From positions 1,000,911 to 1,064,910 of the forward strand of contig NZ_KE159567.1 in assembly GCF_000403845.2 (NCBI RefSeq): a stretch of DNA of 64,000 nt. The letters run 5' to 3'. The position numbers and the translations under genes were made by a program. Shown here piece after piece: positions 44,601 to 52,130 of the stretch. Every line of letters begins with the position of its first letter. The first letter of the stretch is position 1. Under the pieces are notes generated by a model. That model was not told the DNA's origin and did no database searches. It was given only the letters and a program-made list of their open reading frames with translations. This stretch comes from Eubacterium sp. 14-2. Lineage in GTDB: Bacteria; Bacillota; Clostridia; Lachnospirales; Lachnospiraceae.

Positions 44601-47012
44601 AAAGGCGAAATCCTTGACGGCTACAAGGGCGGCTTGTTTGCTGATTCTGAAGAAAAGGAGTTCGTTTACAGGGAAGGCTCCCTTGCAGGGGCAAAATTTG
44701 AGGTCTATGCCGCAGAGGATATTTATACTGCTGACATGCAGACAGACGGGGACGGAAACAGGACAAGATATTACAGAAAAGGCGAACTTGTAGGAACGCT
44801 CACAACCGGGGAAGATGGGAAAGCCAGCATTTCAGGGCTTCCGCTCGGACAGTACCGTGTAGTGGAAACAGAAGCGCCTTATGGATATGTGCTGAACGGG
44901 GAAGAACAGCTTGTAACATTCGTTTATGTGGACGATAAAACCCCGGTAATCTATGAAAACGTGACATTTACCAATGACAGACAGAAACTGGATATGTCAG
45001 TTATTAAGAAAGATGCAGAGGAAGATACCCCGGTTGCAGGTGCTAAGTTCGGTCTGTTTGCCGCAGAGGATATTGAAAATGCCAATGGGGAAGTAATCAT
45101 TGAAGCAGGCACATTTCTTGAAACTGCCGTATCTGACGAAAACGGCAGGATCGCTTTCAAAAAGGATTATCCTTTTGCGGTTTATGAGGCTAAGGAACTG
45201 GCAGCGCCGAAAGGCTATGTTTCCAGTGAGGAAGTGGTTACTTTTGAGACAGAGTATCAGGGACAGCATGAAGCCGTTGCTGAATACAGCAGCGAATTTC
45301 TGAATGAGCCTACAACCTTTGAATTTACAAAGGAGGACATTGCAAGCGGCGCAGAACTTTCCGGCGCAATGCTTACCGTCATTGACAAGGACGGCAACGT
45401 GGTTGACAGATGGACTTCCGTGGCAGGAGAAGCCCATGTTATCAAGAGGCTGACAGCAGGGGAGACTTATACGCTCCGTGAGGAGTTTGCGCCTTACGGC
45501 TATCTGAAAGCAGAGGAAATCCAGTTTACAGTGGAAGATACCGCTGACATTCAGAGTGCAGTGATGAAAGACGAAGTTCCGACAGGCGCAATCATCATCA
45601 ACAAAGACGGCGAATTTGTAACGGACACTACCCTTATGAAAGGACACTGGTATGACTTCATTTTCAATTATTTTAAGGACAGTCTTGCAGGAGTTGAATT
45701 TGAAGTCTATGCGGCAGAGGACATTGTAAGCCCGGATGGTCTTGACACAATCTATTATGAGGCGGACGAGCTTGTGGCAACCATCGTCACTGACGAGAAA
45801 GGCTATGCAGGCATTGACAGCTTACCGCTTGGGAAATATTACCTTGTGGAGACAAAGACTCTGGAAGGGTTCGTTCTGGATGATACACCAATCGAAGCAG
45901 ACCTTTCCTATATCGATCAGGAAACAGCAGTGGTTTATGCAGGAATGAACATCAGCAATGAGAGACAGAAAGTGCAGATCACCGTGGTAAAGAAAGAGGC
46001 AGGCACGAAAGAAGTCCTTGAGGGGGCTGTATTCGGACTGTTTGCGAAAGAGGACATCGTGAACAAGGATGGCAAAGTAGTTGTAAAAGCCGGAACTGAA
46101 ATTGAGCGTGGCGTGACCGGAAAGGACGGAAAGCTGACCTTTGTATCTGACCTCCCGCTTGGAAAGTATTATGTGCAGGAACTGACAGCGCCAAAGGGAT
46201 ATGTGAAGTCCGATAAGGTATTTGATGTGGATGCGTCATATCAGGGCGATGATAAGGAAGTAATCGAATTTGAGGCAGAATTTGAAAACAAGCCGATCAA
46301 GGTGCAGATTTCAAAGACGGACATTACAGGCGACAATGAGCTTGAGGGGGCTGTCCTTTCCGTCATTGATGCAGACGGCAATCTGGTGGAGAAGTGGACT
46401 TCCGGCAAAGAGCCGCACATGATCGAGAAGCTGCCTGCCGGAAAATATATTCTCCGTGAAGAAACAGCGCCGTTTGGCTATGTAATCGCACAGGATATTG
46501 AGTTTGAGGTGAAGGAGACAGATGAAATCCAGAAAGTAGCAATGAAGGACGAAGCAGCAGTTGGAAAGATCATCATCAGCAAGAAGTCTGAGGACGGAAA
46601 AGCGCTTGCAGGCGCAAAATTTGAAATCCGTGACACGGACGGGAAAGTGATTGAGACACTTACCACGGACAAGGACGGTCATGCAGAGAGCAGCGAACTT
46701 CCGATTGCAGCATTTAAGGACGGGAAGTATGAGGAGGCAGTCACTTATACCGTAGTGGAAGTGGAAGCTCCGAAAGGCTATCTCCTTGATTCCACGCCAA
46801 AGGAAGTGAAGTTTGAATACAAGGATGGAAAGACAAAAGTGGCCCTGTACACCCTTGAAGTGACAAACAAGCCTACGGAACCGAAACTCCCGCAGACCGG
46901 GGACAACATGAACCCGTGGGTATTTGCAGGGTTCGGGCTTGCGGCTGTTGCTGCCGGACTTGCAGCTCTTTTCTGGAAAAAGAGAAAAGACGGGGACGGC
47001 GCAGAAGCATAG
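41634..47012 (+). CDS. giant LPQTG surface adhesin: thioester domain plus 13 Cna-B/SpaA repeats
   Basis: 1792 residues. Signal peptide about 1-32. The N-terminal thioester-type domain has Cys75 in AAYCMNF and Gln134 in TQAMVW, the expected Cys-Gln pair for covalent host binding. About 13 Cna-B/SpaA-like repeats follow from residue 305, many with the Lys (VxKKD/E) and E (ETxAPxGY) of isopeptide bonds. Repeats 7-9 and 10-12 are a tandem triplet duplication of about 1 kb. The C-terminus has LPQTG (1752-1756), a helix and KKRK for sortase anchoring. No sortase is in the window. Carriage on an ICE suggests help in donor-recipient contact or host colonisation. Confidence 0.92.
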   Translation: MKQKMKRFMAGFLALLTVFTTLFGNGMTAFAANSSANIAFWYASTRASGEVSELKAGYDHGKILYAILDGNAAYCMNFGLAADGGQLMNSYPNSSTSMTAQQEKLLSYCLYFGFNSNSATAPSNDQCDQFIATQAMVWVIVGNLFGTDGGDSAARKLCDTAPNPSSSYAYYTSLKSSISKSYNATRPSFASRTQSGAETYELKWNEGNQRFEKTLTDSNGVLGDFDISLSGYKVEKNGNSVTISSREVNTAATMATMNSTAGEVETTSSCVFWLTEKANYQEFVSERPSADPIHAYFKVKTENIGYGEIVKTDESSGVKLKGAVYGIYSDSGCTNKADTMTTDGNGYAKSSALAAGTYYVKEITAPKGYVLSGKVHTLTVKAGQTTGISATDKEQLGAITIYKEGEVLTGWNGSNFTYEKKKLPGAVFRVTAGADIYRADGTKVYSNGDVIAENLVAGSDGQVVLTDLHLGTYVVTETKSIDGYTINTEPHTVKIEYKDQMAEVQYEATTVLNTRQKAEVSVTKKDSETTNPLDGGQYTLYAGSDIRNYAGEVIATKGTALQTVTTGEDGSAAYTVDLPIANSYYISETQAPYAYYRNSSDVYSFAFNYLPETTAKAAFTHTFTNDRTTAKIHIYKVDKETGKAVPQGDAKLEGAVYGLYARDDIAHPDGATGIIFHAGDLVATMTTDAGGNAEVKNLYLGNYYVKEITPSEGYLLDEEEHDVVCDYEGDLVAEVSRSTTSPEQVIKQPFQLIKVSDNGDDTEAPVLSGAGFTAYLKSSLSVLEDGSYDFDSAKPVEIGSKGETTLFTDAKGHIVTQPIPYGTYVVVETVTPHNMQPVRPFEVRIVENHPTEPQVWRVFIDREFTAKLRVIKKDADTKQTVLIPNTEFKIFNLDKNEYVKMVTTYPSKVTHTSFFTDEDGDLILPDVLKIGNYRIEEVKAPYGYVLNTNYVEVAVDSDTFYETDPDTYDAIITVEYEDEPVVGELTVEKKGEILDGYKGGLFADSEEKEFVYREGSLAGAKFEVYAAEDIYTADMQTDGDGNRTRYYRKGELVGTLTTGEDGKASISGLPLGQYRVVETEAPYGYVLNGEEQLVTFVYVDDKTPVIYENVTFTNDRQKLDMSVIKKDAEEDTPVAGAKFGLFAAEDIENANGEVIIEAGTFLETAVSDENGRIAFKKDYPFAVYEAKELAAPKGYVSSEEVVTFETEYQGQHEAVAEYSSEFLNEPTTFEFTKEDIASGAELSGAMLTVIDKDGNVVDRWTSVAGEAHVIKRLTAGETYTLREEFAPYGYLKAEEIQFTVEDTADIQSAVMKDEVPTGAIIINKDGEFVTDTTLMKGHWYDFIFNYFKDSLAGVEFEVYAAEDIVSPDGLDTIYYEADELVATIVTDEKGYAGIDSLPLGKYYLVETKTLEGFVLDDTPIEADLSYIDQETAVVYAGMNISNERQKVQITVVKKEAGTKEVLEGAVFGLFAKEDIVNKDGKVVVKAGTEIERGVTGKDGKLTFVSDLPLGKYYVQELTAPKGYVKSDKVFDVDASYQGDDKEVIEFEAEFENKPIKVQISKTDITGDNELEGAVLSVIDADGNLVEKWTSGKEPHMIEKLPAGKYILREETAPFGYVIAQDIEFEVKETDEIQKVAMKDEAAVGKIIISKKSEDGKALAGAKFEIRDTDGKVIETLTTDKDGHAESSELPIAAFKDGKYEEAVTYTVVEVEAPKGYLLDSTPKEVKFEYKDGKTKVALYTLEVTNKPTEPKLPQTGDNMNPWVFAGFGLAAVAAGLAALFWKKRKDGDGAEA

Positions 47013-47027
47013 AAACAGAACAGATGG

Positions 47028-47055
47028 ATAAGCCGAGGAGAAATCCCCGGCTTAT
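47028..47055 (+). terminator. hairpin after the adhesin gene
   Basis: ATAAGCCG (47028-47035) pairs with CGGCTTAT (47048-47055). The T-run is poor, so termination is probable but not certain. Confidence 0.5.
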
Positions 47056-47092
47056 TATCTGCAATAAAAAGTGCAGAGTGAGGTGAAGAAAC

Positions 47093-47500
47093 ATGACTTA
47101 TGGAGACAGGCTGAAATTTATACGCACATTCCGGCAGATGACGCAGAAGGAGCTTGGAAATGCCTGCAATTTTGGGAAGAACGGACACCTGTTCATTGCA
47201 CAGTATGAAAATGGAACCCGTACACCAAAACCGGACCGTAACCGTTGTATTGCAGAGGCTTTGGGCGTAAATCCAAAAGTGTTGATGTGGGATGCGGAAA
47301 TGCCGCATGAGGATATTGTCTTTCAACTGTGCTGGGCGTATATCCTTCCGTCGTCAGACTATCCGCTGTCCCTGACAGATGCAGTTCTGGAAGAAATACA
47401 GGTTTTTATGTCGGAATACAATATGGCGCTGGAAGGGCAGTTGTCTGAAACGGAATATATTGAAAAGAAGTTCGGGTTCATGAATGGAATTGAAAAATAA
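47093..47500 (+). CDS. XRE-family regulator of the ICE
   Basis: 135 residues. HTH at about 4-70 (RLKFIRTFRQMTQKELG, with IAQYENGTRTPKPDR). The C-terminal 60 residues have no known domain. GAGGTG precedes ATG 47093. It lies between the adhesin and the DNA-processing genes and may control one of them. Confidence 0.8.
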   Translation: MTYGDRLKFIRTFRQMTQKELGNACNFGKNGHLFIAQYENGTRTPKPDRNRCIAEALGVNPKVLMWDAEMPHEDIVFQLCWAYILPSSDYPLSLTDAVLEEIQVFMSEYNMALEGQLSETEYIEKKFGFMNGIEK

Positions 47501-47548
47501 TGCGGGGCATAGGCATGTACCACGCTTTTGATTGGAGGAATGGAATTT

Positions 47549-48538
47549 ATGATGGATTATGAGGTTTTCAAGGAAGTTGTAAAAGAAAATTTACTGGATT
47601 ATATGCCGGAGAAGTATCAGGACTCGGAGATGCGGGTTGACTCCGTGGAGAAAATCAACCGTAAAATGGATGGATTGAGCCTTCGTTTGGAGGGTGGGGG
47701 CAGTATTTCACCAACCATATACATCAGTGATATGTATAAGGAGTATTTAAGGACAGGGGATTTGCAGGAAACTATGCAGAATGCGGCAGAGGCAATGGAT
47801 AAGGCATTTCAGCAGACAGTGCTGCCGCCGCTGGATTTGCAGGCGGCAAAGGACAATATCATATTCCAGCTTGTAAATACCATACAGAATGAAGATATGT
47901 TACAGAAAATGCCGCACAGGGAGTTTCAGGACCTGTCCATTATTTACCGATGGGTAGTAAGCATGGATGAGAAGGGATTTTCAAGCACCATGATCAACAA
48001 CAATCTGGCAAAGGAGCTTGGAATGGGAGAGGAACAGTTGTTTAAGGCTGCTGCGGAAAACACAAGGCGTATCCTGCCGCCCACAGTAAAATCCATGAAT
48101 GAGGTAATGAGGGAAATGTTTATTGCTGACGGTATGCCGCCATCAATGGCAGACCTTATGATTGGAGAAATGGAACCGGAACAGACCATGTGGGTTATCT
48201 CAAATGAGTGTAAAATCAGCGGTGCGGCTTCCATGCTTTATGAGGATAAGCTGCACAAACTGGCAGAAAAAGTGGGAAGTGACCTGTATGTGATGCCTTC
48301 TTCCGTGCATGAGGTGATCGCTGTGTCTGTAAATATGGGTGAACCGGAGCAACTGGCACAGATGGTTGCGGAAATAAACATGGATCAGGTGGAACTGGGA
48401 GAGAGACTTTCTAATCAGGTGTACCACTATGACAAAGACCTGCGGAAGATTACGCTTGCAACTGACACGCCAAACAAAAGGCTGGACGGAGTTGTGGCAG
48501 AACAGGGACACATTTATGAAGCGAAGCAGTCCAGATAG
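47549..48538 (+). CDS. DUF5688-like ICE protein
   Basis: 329 residues, no membrane helix. The start (DYEVFKEVVKENLLDYMPEKY) and the central LEGGGSISPTIYISDMY region resemble the DUF5688 family found in Lachnospiraceae accessory DNA. Function is not known. ATG 47549 gives 10 nt to GGAGG at 47534-47538; ATG 47552 is also possible. Confidence 0.68.
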   Translation: MMDYEVFKEVVKENLLDYMPEKYQDSEMRVDSVEKINRKMDGLSLRLEGGGSISPTIYISDMYKEYLRTGDLQETMQNAAEAMDKAFQQTVLPPLDLQAAKDNIIFQLVNTIQNEDMLQKMPHREFQDLSIIYRWVVSMDEKGFSSTMINNNLAKELGMGEEQLFKAAAENTRRILPPTVKSMNEVMREMFIADGMPPSMADLMIGEMEPEQTMWVISNECKISGAASMLYEDKLHKLAEKVGSDLYVMPSSVHEVIAVSVNMGEPEQLAQMVAEINMDQVELGERLSNQVYHYDKDLRKITLATDTPNKRLDGVVAEQGHIYEAKQSR

Positions 48539-48556
48539 GAGGTTTAGCGGATATTT

Positions 48557-48685
48557 ATGGAAGAAACACCAAAAGAACTGACTGTAAAGGAACTTATGGA
48601 ACTGGTGCAGCGGCAGGAGGGGGAATTTATTATCCGTATTGAGCCGGGAGGGGAGAAAGCAGATGCAGGAACAGGAACCCTTTAA
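48557..48685 (+). CDS. 42-residue ICE protein
   Basis: Acidic peptide beginning MEETPKELTVKELMELVQRQ, likely one amphipathic helix followed by a beta strand. Its 3' end overlaps the RadC-like gene by 23 bp in another frame, so expression is probably coupled. No family is recognised. Confidence 0.55.
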   Translation: MEETPKELTVKELMELVQRQEGEFIIRIEPGGEKADAGTGTL

Positions 48686-49205
48686 ACTGGAAGTCGTATC
48701 GGTAAGGCTGGTAAAGGATGCGCCGCTGTTTTCAGACCATAAGATCACAACTCCCCAGGATGCCGTAAAAGTAGTGGGGGATTTTTTATGTGAAATGGAC
48801 AGGGAGGTGCTGTGCATCATTAACCTGAAATCGGATGGAAGCCCTATTAATTGCAGCATTGTAAGCATGGGGGCAGTCAATCAGACCATTGCAGAGCCGA
48901 GGGAGCTGTTTAAGGCAAGCATCCTTTCCAATGCGGCGAAGATGATCCTAGTCCATAACCATCCGAGCGGTAGCCTTACCCCCTCCAAACAGGATACCAT
49001 GATTACAGACCGGATGCTGAAACTGACGGACCTGATGGGGATTACGCTGCATGACCATGTGATCGTAGGAGGCGACAACAGCCAATATTTCAGCTTTAAT
49101 GAAAAAGGGCTGCTGGAACACCCGAAAATTTATCTCTCTACAGACTATAAATCACTGGATTTTGGGAAAACGGCAATGGTAGCGGAAAAAGGGAAAGCAA
49201 GGTGA
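48663..49205 (+). CDS. RadC-like JAB-domain protein
   Basis: 180 residues. JAMM metal motif LVHNHPSGSLTPSKQD is intact, with a catalytic Glu candidate near AEPRELF. It lacks the N-terminal HhH region of chromosomal RadC, as is usual for mobile-element copies, which are often next to antirestriction or replication genes. The biochemical role of RadC proteins is not settled. ATG 48663 follows GGGAGGGGAG. Confidence 0.85.
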   Translation: MQEQEPFKLEVVSVRLVKDAPLFSDHKITTPQDAVKVVGDFLCEMDREVLCIINLKSDGSPINCSIVSMGAVNQTIAEPRELFKASILSNAAKMILVHNHPSGSLTPSKQDTMITDRMLKLTDLMGITLHDHVIVGGDNSQYFSFNEKGLLEHPKIYLSTDYKSLDFGKTAMVAEKGKAR

Positions 49206-49209
49206 GGCG

Positions 49210-50193
49210 ATGGAAGAAAGAAGAAGTTTTACGGCAGAGGAACTTGCGATTGCAAAGAGCGTTGACCTGACAGCGGTAGCGGCAAGCCTCGGCTACACTG
49301 TGAAAAAGATAGGCAGATACCACACCCTGAAAGAAATGGATTCGATACGGATTTACAACCGCACGAACTGGTTCCGGTGGTCAAGGGAACATGAAAGGGG
49401 AAACAACGGCGGTTCGCAGATAGATTTCCTGCGTGTCTTTGCGGGCATGGAAGTCAAGGACGCTGTTTTCTGGCTGCTTGATTTTTCAGGATACCGGAGG
49501 GACGGGGACTGGGACAAAAAGAGTGCCAATGTGTATGTGGAAAAAAAGCATTCCACGGAAGAAAAGAAAAAGCCTTTCGTACTTCCCGCCCGTTCAAAGA
49601 ACAATGACTGTCTTTATTCGTACCTGACAGGGGACAGGGCGCTTGACAGGCATACAGTGGATTATTTTGTAAGCTGCGGACTGATCTATGAAGAAAAGAG
49701 CCACCACAACATTGTCTTTAAGGGGAATGACGTGCAGGGGAAAACACGCTTTGCAAGCATGAGGGGAGTGTTTGACCGGGACGGGAAAGCCTTTAAGTGC
49801 GACGTGGCAGGCAATGACAAGAATTACGGGTTCAATATCTGGTATGGGAACAGCGATGAGGTCATGGTATTTGAGGCGGCAATAGACCTGATGAGTTATG
49901 TGGAAATCCGTGGGGATTATGAGACAAACAAGCTGGCGCTTGGGATGCTTTCCGATGCGCCGCTTGCCACATTTTTAGAGGAACACCCGAAAGTCAGGAA
50001 GATTTCTTTCTGTCTTGACAATGACGAACCGGGCAGGAAAGCGGCGGATGCGCTCATGGAAAAATACTACGGACTGGATTATGAGGTGGAGAACTGCCCG
50101 CCGCCGAAGCCGTTCAAGGATTACAACCAGTGGCTGCAGGAAGCAAAAAAATGTCTCATAGCAGCCACGCCAAAACGGGAAATGGCACGGTAA
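49210..50193 (+). CDS. DUF3991/TOPRIM primase-like protein
   Basis: 327 residues. The N-terminal half matches DUF3991 (LGYTVKKIGRYHTLKEMDSI, NNGGSQIDFLRVFAG). The TOPRIM domain has the catalytic Glu in MVFEAAIDLMSY and the DxD motif in SFCLDNDEPGRKAAD. Such proteins are thought to act in replication or priming of transferred single strands. It starts 4 bp after the RadC-like gene. No helicase is fused. Confidence 0.83.
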   Translation: MEERRSFTAEELAIAKSVDLTAVAASLGYTVKKIGRYHTLKEMDSIRIYNRTNWFRWSREHERGNNGGSQIDFLRVFAGMEVKDAVFWLLDFSGYRRDGDWDKKSANVYVEKKHSTEEKKKPFVLPARSKNNDCLYSYLTGDRALDRHTVDYFVSCGLIYEEKSHHNIVFKGNDVQGKTRFASMRGVFDRDGKAFKCDVAGNDKNYGFNIWYGNSDEVMVFEAAIDLMSYVEIRGDYETNKLALGMLSDAPLATFLEEHPKVRKISFCLDNDEPGRKAADALMEKYYGLDYEVENCPPPKPFKDYNQWLQEAKKCLIAATPKREMAR

Positions 50194-50199
50194 TCTGCC

Positions 50200-50414
50200 T
50201 GATTGCAAAAAGTGAGTTCATTCATGGAAAAAGAACTTAAAAAGTGCAATCATTCTGTAAAAGTGATTGCAAAAAGCACTATCATTGAAAAACGGCAGAA
50301 AAAGCGGCGTGGCTGCCCTCCCAAAAATGAACTTAAAAAGTGCTATCAGAACAGGAAAATGATTGCAGAAAGTGCAATCAAAATAAAAATATTCTATCAT
50401 ATTTTAAGTTCACT
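50200..50414. repeat. AT-rich direct and inverted repeats
   Basis: TGATTGCAAAAAGTG-type units occur at 50200-50214, 50264-50280 and 50360-50380; the last is a perfect dyad, TGATTGCA with TGCAATCA. GAACTTAAAAAGTGC units occur at 50233 and 50329, with an inverted AGTTCACT-type copy at 50402-50414. A 70-codon frame (50224-50436) crosses them, encoding two imperfect ELKKC-IA-S-I units, but lacks a ribosome site. Likely a protein-binding or origin region next to oriT. Confidence 0.6.
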
Positions 50415-50433
50415 ATATGTATCAGCGGGGTTT

Positions 50434-50503
50434 TAGGGGCAGTCCCCTAACCAGAGGCACTTGTATTACAAAGTGCGTATCTGGCAAATTCCTATCGGAA
50501 TTT
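50434..50503. other. oriT candidate of the ICE
   Basis: Three adjacent hairpins: TAGGGG/CCCCTA (50434-50449), a two-step dyad CCAGA-GCACTT / AAGTGC-TCTGG (50451-50484), and AAATTCC/GGAATTT (50486-50503). GTATCTGGC at 50477-50485 next to the second dyad resembles the TATCCTG-C nic core of MOBP systems. The mobC and relaxase genes follow within 1.7 kb. The nick position is inferred. Confidence 0.55.
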
Positions 50504-50558
50504 GAGCGGGGGCAGAAATCATGGGATTCATTTTATACAGATAAGGAGGTGGCTGCAG

Positions 50559-51410
50559 TTGGAAACCGTGGATGTGCAGAAAGAGGTGCTTGAGGAAGTA
50601 GAATTACTGGGGCGGACAGGATATTTCACAGAGCTGCGTGTGGATAAGGAAACAGTGCCGGAGGAGATGCACTGTTATGAGCTGCGGTATGGTGATGACG
50701 ACGGGTTTCCGGTGTCCGTGGAGGAAAGCGTCAGGGTAAATTATTTTGGAGCGGTTCTTTTTACGGAAACGCTGGAACTGGGAAACGAAAAAGCCCTGCA
50801 ATTCGGATATGAGGATTTCAGCTACACGGGCGGGCAGATGTATCTATCACAGGTAATAGGAGGGCAGGAGCCGGAAGATTTTAAGGATGGGAAAGAACTT
50901 GCAGAGTTTGTTGCAGGGGAAATTTCCATAACGGAGGAAGAAGGTCAGAAACTGATTGGCTATATGGAAGGGCATGATTATTGCCTGGGACACATGGACG
51001 GAAAGATGTTCCGGGGTGATCTGTGCTGGGAGCAGGGGAAAGTGCATTGGGAACCATATGATATAGAAGATGCGGTCAATATAGCTGCGGAATGGAATTA
51101 TGAGCTGCTACAGGAGGCAGAAGAGGCAGTGTTAGATCCGGAAGATGATGATTATGCAGATAAGAAAAACTATCTTGACACCCTGCGGAAAGATGAAGAA
51201 ATTCTGGATAAGATGTTTGACCGCACAAGGTACGGAAAAGAGCTTGATGCGCTTGCGGTGACGCTTGCTGAGGCGCTGATTGCGGATATAAGCAGGGAGG
51301 GTGGGATTGATGCCGCTGTCAGGAAAATGACAGACCAGATAAAAGCGGGGGAGGACCTGCTCCCGGATGTTTCCCCTGCATTAAAGAAGGACGGAGGGAG
51401 GTCACGGTAG
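50559..51410 (+). CDS. ICE transfer-region hypothetical protein
   Basis: 283 residues, strongly acidic. TTG 50559 is chosen as start because AAGGAGG lies at 50543-50549. The first 120 residues (MHCYELRYGDDDGFPVSVEE, FSYTGGQMYLSQ) resemble the LPD-type domains found in polymorphic and mobile-element proteins; the rest is helical. It precedes mobC directly (stop and ATG adjacent). Function unknown; a link to the relaxosome is inferred from position. Confidence 0.65.
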   Translation: METVDVQKEVLEEVELLGRTGYFTELRVDKETVPEEMHCYELRYGDDDGFPVSVEESVRVNYFGAVLFTETLELGNEKALQFGYEDFSYTGGQMYLSQVIGGQEPEDFKDGKELAEFVAGEISITEEEGQKLIGYMEGHDYCLGHMDGKMFRGDLCWEQGKVHWEPYDIEDAVNIAAEWNYELLQEAEEAVLDPEDDDYADKKNYLDTLRKDEEILDKMFDRTRYGKELDALAVTLAEALIADISREGGIDAAVRKMTDQIKAGEDLLPDVSPALKKDGGRSR

Positions 51411-51743
51411 ATGGCGGCAGAAAAAAAGGACATCATCAAGCCTTTCCGTCTGACACAGCAGGAGGCGGACAGGCTGAAAAAGCAGGCTCAGGAAAGCGGT
51501 ATGAAAGAATCAGAGTATATCCGGCTGCTGCTGTCACAAAAGCCCAACGATTACCCTGAAATCCGTATCCTCCTGAAAGAGCTGATCAATGAGGTCAACG
51601 CAATCGGGAACAACATCAACCAGATTACAAGGAACTATAATTCAAAGCTGTACCGCACGGAGGACAGGGAGCTTTTGAGCGCTTATATGAAAAAGCTCAA
51701 CATGACTGTAAGGGCGGCGGCGGATAAGATAGGCAGCATGTAA
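51411..51743 (+). CDS. mobC: MobC relaxosome accessory protein
   Basis: 110 residues. The N-terminus (IKPFRLTQQEADRLKKQAQE) is a ribbon-helix-helix type and NEVNAIGNNINQITRNYNS is the MobC family signature. It binds oriT and helps strand opening for the relaxase. It starts directly after the previous stop and precedes a 117-residue gene and the relaxase gene. Confidence 0.9.
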   Translation: MAAEKKDIIKPFRLTQQEADRLKKQAQESGMKESEYIRLLLSQKPNDYPEIRILLKELINEVNAIGNNINQITRNYNSKLYRTEDRELLSAYMKKLNMTVRAAADKIGSM

Positions 51744-51761
51744 GGAAGGGGGGGGAGCCAT

Positions 51762-52115
51762 TTGACGGATACACTGACGGAGACACAGGAAGAGCGCCTG
51801 CGTGAGAACGGCTATTTTCTCTATCAGGGCTGTCATTTCAAGCCGGTGCGACAGTTTGAGAAAAACGAGGGGGACTTTTTTGACATTACGAGGCGGCTGA
51901 AACGTGACGATGAGCTTGGCATGATGAAGGAGGACTATTACGGCAGACAGAAACACCCATATTCCCATAAGGAGTTTTATGCAGCATCCACGGACAAAAC
52001 AGCGGATATATTTTTCTGTCTTGAAACAATGAAACAGTATGTCCCCTGTGAAAATGAAATGCAGGAGTATGTCACGGAACCGGAAAAGAAACAGGACAGA
52101 GGGAAAACAAGGTAA
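51762..52115 (+). CDS. ICE hypothetical protein between mobC and relaxase
   Basis: 117 residues from TTG 51762 with GGGGGGAG upstream. Mixed charge, a Tyr/Phe-rich middle (CHFKPVRQFEKNEGDFF), no recognised domain. Its position inside the relaxosome operon suggests a small accessory role. Confidence 0.6.
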   Translation: MTDTLTETQEERLRENGYFLYQGCHFKPVRQFEKNEGDFFDITRRLKRDDELGMMKEDYYGRQKHPYSHKEFYAASTDKTADIFFCLETMKQYVPCENEMQEYVTEPEKKQDRGKTR

Positions 52116-52130
52116 AGGCGGCGGAAAAGA

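Noticed and set aside
50224-50436. 70-codon open frame with ELKKC repeats
   Set aside because: No ribosome site before the ATG; the repetition is better explained by the DNA repeats of an origin-like region. Kept as a possibility only.
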